NCBI GenBank assembly: GCA_902482185.1
Contig: CABSZR010000115.1
Coordinates: forward strand, 1-5,277
DNA from: an uncultured Collinsella sp.
GTDB lineage: Bacteria; Actinomycetota; Coriobacteriia; Coriobacteriales; Coriobacteriaceae
Reading direction: 5' to 3'
Length of the DNA: 5,277 nucleotides
Every line of letters starts with the position of its first letter. Position 1 is the first letter of the stretch. Made by a program: the position numbers and the translations under genes. Positions 1 to 5,277 of the stretch are shown here, piece by piece. The notes under the pieces are model-generated. The model saw only the letters and a list, made by a program, of their open reading frames with translations, made no database searches and was not told the origin of the DNA.

Positions 1-207
<207 letters not shown>

Positions 208-269
208 CGGCTTGCGACGAGCGGTTGGCGGAGTTGCACCGCCCACATAACCTGTCCCCCATTTCTCAG

Positions 270-312
270 CCGGGGGTGGCACGTCACACGGCGCGCCGCC
301 CCCGGTCTTTTT
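270..312 (+). terminator. Intrinsic terminator of the upstream GH1 gene
   Basis: CCGGGGGTGGC (270-280) pairs with GCCGCCCCCGG (295-305) as an 11-bp GC-rich stem with one U-G wobble and a 14-nt loop. TCTTTTT (306-312) follows directly. It lies 62 bp after the GH1 stop codon. The T tract shows that it works on + strand transcripts. On the other strand no T tract follows the stem, so it is not an obvious terminator for the repressor gene. Confidence 0.88.
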
Positions 313-329
313 GGGCGGTTCGGGGTCCG

Positions 330-392
330 TTTGTCTCAATCTGTAACATCTAGCCGAGTTTTTGGGTCCTAGCTGTTACAGATTGAGACAAA
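330..392. repeat. 63-bp palindromic element with 19-bp perfect inverted arms
   Basis: TTTGTCTCAATCTGTAACA (330-348) is the exact reverse complement of 374-392. After one mismatched pair the arms continue with CTAG on each side (350-353 and 369-372), leaving a 15-nt centre with a T5 run. It sits between two convergent genes, 18 bp after the + strand terminator ends and 19 bp past the repressor stop codon. Neither strand has a T tract after the stem, so it is not a textbook intrinsic terminator, although it could still end or protect the repressor mRNA. The arms are much less GC-rich than the nearby genes. A dispersed intergenic palindrome (REP- or MITE-like) is a fair alternative. No flanking target duplication is obvious. 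Confidence 0.85.
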
Positions 393-411
393 TAGGCAGA
401 ACGAGCTGAAC

Positions 412-1497
412 CTACGCCCGTATATCTTTGACAGTCGAGCGTTCGACCAGCGTGCTCGGCACATGAATCGCCTCGATAGACGAGCTCTCTCCAATCGCCG
501 CCTCAAACGCAAGCTTACCGACACCGCGCAAATCAAATCGCAGCGTCGTCAGCCGATTGTGAGGAACAAGTCCCTCGAGTGCGTCGTCGATACCAACCAC
601 GCTCACGTCGTCGGGCACGGACAGGCCCGCGTTCTCGAGCGCGGCGATAACGCCCAGCGCCATCTGGTCATTTGCCGCAAGCACGGCAGTCGGCGCCTGC
701 GACCCGCCGGCAAGCACCTCGGCCGCAATCCGCTCGCCCATGGCGTACCCACTGTCCGCACTCCAATCGCCACGCAGCATCGGAGCGGCATCGACATGAG
801 CACGACCCAGCGTATCGCGCCAACCGGCCTCACGAAAACGCGAGGAAATCGAGTTTTCCGGACCCGCCACAAACCGCATATTCGAGTGACCATGTTCCAG
901 CAGATAATTGGTCAACAGCTCGCACGAACCATACTGGTCGGAGTCGATCGTCGTGCAGCGCGGATGCGCATACATGGACAGGATGACCGTTCGCACTCCC
1001 GGCTGGGGAACAAACTCCTCAAAATCGGGAGCCATGCGGTTCATGTTGAGAATCATGCCGTCGACGGGTCGCTCGACCATGCGGCGCGAGGCATCGGCAA
1101 GTGCATAGGGCTTGTCGCCGCCCATCTCGATCATAGTGACGGCAAAATCGTGCTCGCGCGCCGCTTGCATGATACCCTCGAGCGTCGCCAGGTTACCGAC
1201 ACGTGTGATGTTGTACATGCACAGGCCAATAGAACGATACGACCCGCCGCGCAACGCCGCTCCAGCAAAATTGGGACGAAAGCCCAGCTCTTCCATGGCG
1301 GCCAGCACACGCTTGCGCGTCTTTTCCGTCACGTTGGGCATACCGTTGACCACGCGAGACACAGTCTGGCGGCTCACGCCAGCGAGCGCCGCAACCTCTG
1401 CCGCGCTCGCCGAACGACCATTCCTTGTCTGCTGATCCATGCCTTCCACGCTAACCTGCTTCCCAACTATTCCCCGCGCCCATGGCGCATCGTACAT
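412..1497 (-). CDS. LacI-family transcriptional repressor
   Basis: This frame encodes up to 361 residues with the LacI/GalR layout. The N-terminal helix-turn-helix is AAEVAALAGVSRQTVSRVVNG (residues 32-52 of the longest form, first 20 shown by AAEVA to VVN). The hinge helix is RPNFAGAAL (74-82), and a periplasmic-binding-protein-like sensor domain follows to the end. The sensor keeps counterparts of E. coli LacI inducer-contact residues: Arg222 (FREAGW), Trp245 (GDWSA), Asn276 (ANDQMALG) and Asp304 (GIDD). This favours a galactoside-like ligand. The start is unsure. ATG at 1497 gives the longest frame but has no Shine-Dalgarno. GTG at 1449 has AGCAGG 5 nt upstream. ATG at 1440 (MDQQ) fits the usual short LacI N-terminus, but its GGAAGG is too close. 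It is divergent from lacG-lacE, and operator-like repeats lie at its own promoter, so it is likely an autoregulated local repressor. Confidence 0.95.
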   Translation of the reverse strand: MYDAPWARGIVGKQVSVEGMDQQTRNGRSASAAEVAALAGVSRQTVSRVVNGMPNVTEKTRKRVLAAMEELGFRPNFAGAALRGGSYRSIGLCMYNITRVGNLATLEGIMQAAREHDFAVTMIEMGGDKPYALADASRRMVERPVDGMILNMNRMAPDFEEFVPQPGVRTVILSMYAHPRCTTIDSDQYGSCELLTNYLLEHGHSNMRFVAGPENSISSRFREAGWRDTLGRAHVDAAPMLRGDWSADSGYAMGERIAAEVLAGGSQAPTAVLAANDQMALGVIAALENAGLSVPDDVSVVGIDDALEGLVPHNRLTTLRFDLRGVGKLAFEAAIGESSSIEAIHVPSTLVERSTVKDIRA

Positions 1498-1500
1498 ACA

Positions 1501-1516
1501 TTGATAACGTGCTCAT
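1501..1516. promoter_or_regulatory. Putative LacI-family operator O1 (at repressor transcription start)
   Basis: TTGATAACGTGCTCAT shares the 11-bp string AACGTGCTCAT with O2 and ACGTGCTCAT with O3. It has the central CG typical of LacI/PurR-family sites. Its left half is the most degenerate of the three (5 of 8 bases symmetrical). It lies just downstream of the predicted -10 of the repressor promoter, about where transcription would start, so binding here should block the repressor's own transcription. The function is inferred from sequence and position. Confidence 0.68.
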
Positions 1517-1527
1517 GATACCCGAGC

Positions 1528-1557
1528 CATATACCACAACATGAAAACTTCTGTCAA
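1528..1557 (-). promoter_or_regulatory. Sigma-70-type promoter of the repressor gene
   Basis: Reading the - strand, a perfect TTGACA -35 (complement of 1552-1557) is followed after 18 bp by TATATG (complement of 1528-1533). The -10 is preceded by TGG, giving an extended -10. The predicted transcription start is near 1521, leaving a leader of about 24 nt to ATG 1497 or about 72 nt to GTG 1449. Operator O1 covers the region directly after the start. Confidence 0.62.
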
Positions 1558-1632
1558 TCAAAACCGCTTACCGAACAAATACAACCGTTCGCGGCTGTTT
1601 GAAGTTGTTTTGTTTCTATACATCCCAGCCGG

Positions 1633-1648
1633 ATGTTAACGTGCTCAT
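1633..1648. promoter_or_regulatory. Putative LacI-family operator O2 (lacG side)
   Basis: ATGTTAACGTGCTCAT is a pseudo-palindrome of the form ATGnnnAC|GTnnnCAT with a central CG. Its centre is 22 bp from that of O3, about two helical turns, so both sites should face the same side of the DNA. It also lies 132 bp from O1, a distance that would allow looping. The repressor encoded alongside is the natural candidate to bind it. Confidence 0.7.
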
Positions 1649-1654
1649 TGTCAA

Positions 1655-1670
1655 ATGTTCACGTGCTCAT
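1655..1670. promoter_or_regulatory. Putative LacI-family operator O3 (lacG promoter)
   Basis: ATGTTCACGTGCTCAT is the most symmetrical of the three copies: six of its eight half-site bases match the reverse complement of the other half, all except positions 4 and 5. It lies immediately upstream of the AT-rich segment expected to hold the lacG promoter, roughly in the -35 region, so a bound repressor would exclude RNA polymerase. Confidence 0.72.
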
Positions 1671-1702
1671 TTTGGTTCTAATCATTTATAGATAGTGTTT
1701 AT
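1671..1702 (+). promoter_or_regulatory. Probable lacG promoter core (hexamers uncertain)
   Basis: This is the AT-rich stretch between operator O3 and the lacG leader. The best -10 candidate is TCTAAT at 1677-1682 (5 of 6 to TATAAT). TATAGA at 1687-1692 is weaker. No good -35 sits at the right distance from either; a TTGTCA at 1648-1653 is too far from both. Placement rests mainly on base composition and the adjoining operators. The implied leader is about 85-100 nt. Confidence 0.33.
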
Positions 1703-1784
1703 CGGGCTTTTTCACCGCTGAACGCTAACCAGGGAGCCTCCTGAGCGCAAACGCACAATATCGAACAGCGAGACGAGAGGGTGT

Positions 1785-3233
1785 ATGCATATGTCTTTGC
1801 TAAACCGCGTACAGCAGCTGCCGAAGGGCTTTGTTTGGGGCGCCGCAACCGCCGCGTACCAAACGGAAGGTTCCACGAAGGTGGCAGGCAAGGGTAAGAC
1901 CATGTGGGACGATTACCTTGTCGCCCAGGGTCGCTTTTTGCCCGACCCGGCCAGTGATTTCTACAACCGCTACGAGGAGGATATCCGCCTTTCTGCCGAG
2001 CATGGACTCAACGCCATTCGTGTGTCCATCGCCTGGACCCGCATCTTCCCCAACGGCGACGATGCCGAACCCCTCGCCGAGGGCGTTAAGCACTACCACG
2101 AGCTGTTCGCCTGCTGCAAAAAGTATGGCGTCGAGCCCTATGTGTCCCTGCATCACTTTGACTCCCCCGCCGCCCTGTTCAACCAGGGCGACTGGCTCAA
2201 CCGCAAGACCGTCGACGCCTATGTGCGCTATGCCGAGTTCTGCTTCCGCGAGTTCCGCGAGGTCAAGAATTGGTTCACCATCAACGAGCTCATCAGCCTC
2301 TCGCACTCCCAATACATCCAAGGCAACTTCCCGCCCAACCATCACTTTGATGTGACGAGCGGCATCCAGAGCCAGCACAACGAGCTCGTTGCCCACGCCC
2401 GCGCCGTCAACCTGTATAAGGATCTTGACGAGACCGAGCACCTGGGCGGACGCATTGGCATGGTCAACGTCCTGACGCCGGCATATCCTGCCACCGACTC
2501 GCCCGCCGACCAGCACGCCGCCGACCTGTACAACGCCTTCTACACCGACTTCATCATGGACGGCGCCTTCCTGGGTCACTACTCCGCGCGCACCCTCTCA
2601 CTCATCAACGAGATTCTGCGTGCCAACAACGCCACACTTACGGTTGAGGACAGCGACATGGAGGAGCTCGCCAAGGCGGCGCCCCGCAACGATATGTTCG
2701 GCCTCAACTACTATCAGTCGGCGTTTATCGCCGCCTACGATGGCGAGTCAACCAACAGCTTTAACGGCACCGGAGACAAGGGCACCTCGTGCTTTAAGTT
2801 TAAGGGCGTCGGGCAGCAGGTCGATATGCCGGGTATCCCCACCACCGACTGGGATTGGCTCATCTACCCGCAAGGCCTCTACGACACGCTCAAGCACATC
2901 AGCGCCACCTATCCCAACCTCCCCGTCATCTATATCACCGAAAACGGCCTGGGCCACAAGGACCCCGAGCCCGACGCAAACGGCATCGTCGCCGATCCCG
3001 AGCGCATCGACTTTGTCGACCAGCACATGGAGAAGGTGCTCCAGGCGCGCGCCGAGGGCGTCGACGTCCAGGGCTACTTTATCTGGAGCCTGCAGGACCA
3101 GTTCTCGTGGGCCAATGGCTATAACAAGCGCTACGGCCTGTTCTACATCGACTTCGACACGCAAAAACGCTACATCAAGCAGTCGGCACTCTGGTACAAG
3201 GAGCTCGCCGACACTATGGCGGACGCGCAGTAG
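1785..3233 (+). CDS. lacG: GH1 6-phospho-beta-galactosidase
   Basis: This complete 482-residue glycoside hydrolase family 1 enzyme is close in length to Lactococcus LacG (about 468). It should hydrolyse intracellular 6-phospho-beta-galactosides such as lactose 6-phosphate to galactose 6-phosphate plus glucose. Visible landmarks are GAATAAYQTEG near the N-terminus (Gln26), LHHFD (122-126), acid/base Glu168 in FTINEL, nucleophile Glu386 in YITENGLG, and the active-site Trp434 in YFIWSLQD. The phosphate-binding Ser441, Lys448 and Tyr450 are all present. Trp442 next to Ser441 supports galactose over glucose specificity. There is no signal peptide. ATG 1785 is the longest start; ATG 1791 (MSLLNRV) is equally plausible because GAGAGGG at 1775-1781 stands 3 nt from the first and 9 nt from the second. 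It is divergent from the repressor and upstream of the PTS permease gene, probably in one transcription unit. A second GH1 paralogue ends at 207. Confidence 0.95.
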   Translation: MHMSLLNRVQQLPKGFVWGAATAAYQTEGSTKVAGKGKTMWDDYLVAQGRFLPDPASDFYNRYEEDIRLSAEHGLNAIRVSIAWTRIFPNGDDAEPLAEGVKHYHELFACCKKYGVEPYVSLHHFDSPAALFNQGDWLNRKTVDAYVRYAEFCFREFREVKNWFTINELISLSHSQYIQGNFPPNHHFDVTSGIQSQHNELVAHARAVNLYKDLDETEHLGGRIGMVNVLTPAYPATDSPADQHAADLYNAFYTDFIMDGAFLGHYSARTLSLINEILRANNATLTVEDSDMEELAKAAPRNDMFGLNYYQSAFIAAYDGESTNSFNGTGDKGTSCFKFKGVGQQVDMPGIPTTDWDWLIYPQGLYDTLKHISATYPNLPVIYITENGLGHKDPEPDANGIVADPERIDFVDQHMEKVLQARAEGVDVQGYFIWSLQDQFSWANGYNKRYGLFYIDFDTQKRYIKQSALWYKELADTMADAQ

Positions 3234-3254
3234 CGCATCGCCTCGCTTTCCCCC

Positions 3255-3301
3255 GAGAAGGGAGCGGCCCTATGCGATACAAACCCAGCCGCTCCCCTCT
3301 C
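3255..3301 (+). other. Intercistronic hairpin plus pyrimidine tract between lacG and lacE
   Basis: GGGAGCGGC (3260-3268) pairs exactly with GCCGCTCCC (3288-3296). After one mismatch the stem extends by GAGA (3255-3258) with TCTC (3298-3301), around a 19-nt loop. It begins 21 bp after the lacG stop codon. No U tract follows; instead 3292-3308 is an unbroken run of 17 pyrimidines. It may be an mRNA 3'-end stabiliser, a processing site, or a leaky or Rho-assisted terminator that sets the lacG:lacE ratio. The rest of the 176-bp gap holds only a weak bulged hairpin (3328-3348) and no convincing promoter. Confidence 0.6.
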
Positions 3302-3409
3302 TCCCCCTGGGACCGGCCCCGCCTGCACCCGGGCTTTTAGCAAGCGGGAGACCATATAGGTTTTCAACGTCCATGCCATTAAGATTTCATGCAAAGAGGA
3401 GCGTGAACT

Positions 3410-5170
3410 ATGGAATCGATCGTTAAGTTCTTGGAGAAAGGTCAGCCGTACTTCGACAAGGTCTCTAAGAACATCTACCTTCAGGCCATTAAAGACGGCT
3501 TTTTGGCAGCAATGCCCATTATCCTGTCTTCTTCTGTCTTCCTGCTTATTTCGACCCTGCCGGGCGTTGTCGCCACGGTCGGCGGCTTTACGCTGCCCGA
3601 CTGGTGGAACGTCGACGTCGTGAACTTCTGCAACAAGGTTTACAACTTCACGATGGGCGTCGTGGGCATCATGGTCGCCGGCACCACCGCAAGCGCGCTG
3701 ACCGGCTCCAAGAACCGCCGCATGCCTGCCGGCAAGGCTATCAACGCCACGAGCACCATGGTCGCCGCCATGTGCGCTATGCTCATCTTGGCCGTTACCC
3801 AGACGAGTGCCAAGATCGACGGCGCCGATGTCTCGGTGTTCTTTACCGACAACATGGGCACCAAGGGCCTGCTGAGCTCCTTTGTCGCCGCATTTGCCAC
3901 GGTCAACATCTATGCCTTCTGCATTAAGCGAGACATCACCATCAAGCTGCCCAAAGAAGTCCCCGGCGCCATCGCCCAGAACTTCCGCGACATCTTCGCC
4001 TTCAGCTTCTCCATCCTGTTTGTCGCCGTCATCGACGTTATCTGCCGCACCTGCTTGGCCGTCCCGTTTGCCAACGTCATCTCCACGCTGGTGAGCCCGC
4101 TGTTCGCCGCTGCCGATTCCTACGCCGGCCTCGCCCTCATCTGGTTCATGATCCCGCTGTTCTGGTTCATGGGCATCCACGGCCCCTCGGTCGTTAAGCC
4201 TGCCCTCAACGCCGCGCTGTTTGGCAACATCACCACCAACCTCGCCACGCTGCAGGCCGGCGGTCACCCCGCCCTCGCCCTGACCGAGAACTTCGGTAAC
4301 TACATCGGCGAACTCGGCGGCACCGGCGCCACGTTCATTGTCCCGATCATCTTCCTGCTCTTTATGCGCTCCAAGCAGCTCAAGGCCGTCGGCAAAGCCT
4401 CTGTCGTACCCGTGATGTTCGCCGTCAACGAGCCGCTGCTGTTCGCCGCGCCCATCATCCTCAACCCGTACTTCCTGATCCCGTTCCTGTTTGCCCCCGT
4501 GGCCAACGTCCTCATTGGTAAGTTCTTCATCGACTTTTTGGGCATGAACGGCTTTATCTATGCCATGCCGTGGGCACTCCCCGGACCGATCGGCACCTTC
4601 ATCGACACCAACTTCCAGCCGATCTCTCTGGTCCTGGTTGTCGTCCTGCTGGTCGTTGACTTCTTGATCTACTACCCGTTCTGCAAGGCCTACGACAACG
4701 TCCTGTGCAAGCAGGAGGCCGAGACCCTGGCCGAAGAAGAGGCCGAGGAGACCAAGGCCGTCAAGACCGCTGCCGCCCCCGCCGTTGAGGCTCCTGTTGT
4801 CGAGACCGCTTCTGCCACTGAGGCCTCCGCAGCTCCGTCCGCCCTTAAGGGCAAGGATCTGAGGGTTCTGGTTCTGTGCGCTGGCGCCGGCACCTCTGCA
4901 CTGCTCGCCAACGCGCTTAAGGAAGGCGCCGACGAGCTGGGCATCGACATTACCGCCAACGCCGGTGCCTACGGCAGCCACTACGCCATCATGGACCAGT
5001 ACAACGTCATCGTCCTGGCTCCGCAGGTTCGCACCTATTACAACGAGATGAAGGCCGACACCGACCGCCTGGGCATCACGCTGCTGTCGCCCAAGGGCAA
5101 ACAGTACATCGACCTCACTAAGGATCCCAAGGGTGCCGTCGCCTGGATCGAGGAAAACCTCGAGGCATAA
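3410..5170 (+). CDS. lacE: PTS lactose/cellobiose-family EIICB permease
   Basis: This 586-residue fused EIIC-EIIB transporter subunit is near the size of Lactococcus LacE (about 568). It imports a beta-galactoside, probably lactose, and phosphorylates it at C6 using phosphate from HPr and EIIA. The EIIC part (about 1-430) has many hydrophobic segments, for example 31-52, 80-95, 155-172, 195-215, 240-256, 345-370 and 405-422. His257 in GIHGPS and Glu341 in VNEPLLF are the substrate-binding pair known from ChbC, with the same 84-residue spacing. An Ala/Glu-rich linker (about 434-480) leads to the EIIB domain, whose phosphocysteine is Cys490 in VLVLCAGAGTSALLANAL. GAGGAG at 3396-3401, 8 nt before the ATG, fixes the start. 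Downstream of lacG, it supplies that enzyme's phosphorylated substrate. Lactose is inferred from family resemblance and the lacG partner; cellobiose-type sugars are the main alternative. No EIIA gene is visible in the window. Confidence 0.95.
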   Translation: MESIVKFLEKGQPYFDKVSKNIYLQAIKDGFLAAMPIILSSSVFLLISTLPGVVATVGGFTLPDWWNVDVVNFCNKVYNFTMGVVGIMVAGTTASALTGSKNRRMPAGKAINATSTMVAAMCAMLILAVTQTSAKIDGADVSVFFTDNMGTKGLLSSFVAAFATVNIYAFCIKRDITIKLPKEVPGAIAQNFRDIFAFSFSILFVAVIDVICRTCLAVPFANVISTLVSPLFAAADSYAGLALIWFMIPLFWFMGIHGPSVVKPALNAALFGNITTNLATLQAGGHPALALTENFGNYIGELGGTGATFIVPIIFLLFMRSKQLKAVGKASVVPVMFAVNEPLLFAAPIILNPYFLIPFLFAPVANVLIGKFFIDFLGMNGFIYAMPWALPGPIGTFIDTNFQPISLVLVVVLLVVDFLIYYPFCKAYDNVLCKQEAETLAEEEAEETKAVKTAAAPAVEAPVVETASATEASAAPSALKGKDLRVLVLCAGAGTSALLANALKEGADELGIDITANAGAYGSHYAIMDQYNVIVLAPQVRTYYNEMKADTDRLGITLLSPKGKQYIDLTKDPKGAVAWIEENLEA

Positions 5171-5228
5171 GACGCTGACACCACCTGCCGCTTGCAGACA
5201 ATAAATGGCCCGTGCATCGATGTGAACT

Positions 5229-5269
5229 GCCTCCCATTTCTTGGACATGAGAAATGGGAGGCTTTCTTT
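5229..5269 (+). terminator. Hairpin terminator after the PTS permease gene
   Basis: GCCTCCCATTTCT (5229-5241) pairs perfectly with 5250-5262 as a 13-bp stem with an 8-nt loop (TGGACATG), followed by TTTCTTT (5263-5269). It lies 58 bp after the PTS stop codon. On the - strand no T tract follows, so it is oriented to end the + strand lacG-lacE transcript. The T tract is interrupted by a C and is only moderate. The right arm also contains GGGAGG 8 nt before an ATG at 5270, so a role in translation of a following gene is possible. Confidence 0.78.
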
Positions 5270-5277
5270 ATGCGCGT

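Noticed and set aside
796..804. ATGAGCACG inside the repressor gene, matching half of the operator
   Set aside because: Only one half-site is present and the other half does not fit. It lies within conserved coding sequence far from any promoter, so chance is the simpler reading.
463..1518. A 351-codon open frame on the + strand opposite the repressor gene
   Set aside because: It is an antisense shadow of a clear LacI-family gene, with an Arg/His-rich low-information sequence and no family motif.
1572..1591. Short inverted repeat CGAAC/GTTCG upstream of the repressor promoter
   Set aside because: Five-base arms separated by 10 bp are expected by chance, and no second copy supports a binding site.
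1800..2579. A 259-codon open frame on the - strand opposite lacG
   Set aside because: It mirrors the coding frame of a GH1 enzyme and is Val/Gly/Ala/Leu-rich without motifs.
3361..3376. CG-centred 16-mer TTTTCAACGTCCATGC before the permease gene as a fourth operator
   Set aside because: It agrees with O2 at only about half of its positions, mostly the central AACGT, and lacks the CTCAT half.
3170..5248. A 692-codon open frame on the - strand opposite the PTS permease gene
   Set aside because: It is antisense to a well-recognised gene, rich in Gly/Asp/Val/Arg as expected from complementing a GC-biased coding frame, has no recognisable domain, and crosses the terminator stem. It is a composition artefact.

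Overview
The window is a GC-rich bacterial locus whose reading frames strongly favour G or C at third codon positions. The protein set resembles lactose phosphotransferase genes of Gram-positive gut bacteria. My best guess is a Coriobacteriia actinobacterium such as Collinsella, but this is inferred from base composition and gene style; no rRNA or other marker is present.

Layout: (1) Bases 1-207 hold the 3' end of a GH1 6-phospho-beta-glycosidase gene on the + strand, followed by a clear intrinsic terminator (270-312). (2) Bases 330-392 hold a 63-bp palindromic element with 19-bp perfect arms, lying between two convergent genes. (3) A LacI-family repressor is on the - strand (412 to at most 1497). 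(4) A 287-bp divergent control region (1498-1784) carries a good - strand promoter for the repressor and three copies of a 16-bp pseudo-palindrome with a central CG. One copy sits at the repressor's transcription start. The other two are 22 bp apart on the lacG side. (5) A full-length GH1 6-phospho-beta-galactosidase gene (lacG-like, 1785-3233) follows. (6) A 176-bp gap contains a hairpin and a pyrimidine tract. (7) A lactose/cellobiose-family PTS EIICB permease gene (lacE-like, 3410-5170) comes next. (8) A strong hairpin terminator (5229-5269) ends just before a possible start codon at the window edge.

Working model: EIICB imports and phosphorylates a beta-galactoside, probably lactose. The cytosolic GH1 enzyme then splits the 6-phosphate product into galactose 6-phosphate and an aglycone sugar such as glucose. 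The divergent LacI-family protein probably represses both itself and lacG-lacE through the repeated operators. The EIIA component and the galactose/tagatose 6-phosphate genes are not in the window.

I see no sign of an entirely new system. The parts most worth attention are the three-copy operator, the 63-bp palindrome, the pair of GH1 paralogues on either side of the repressor, and the hairpin-rich gaps.
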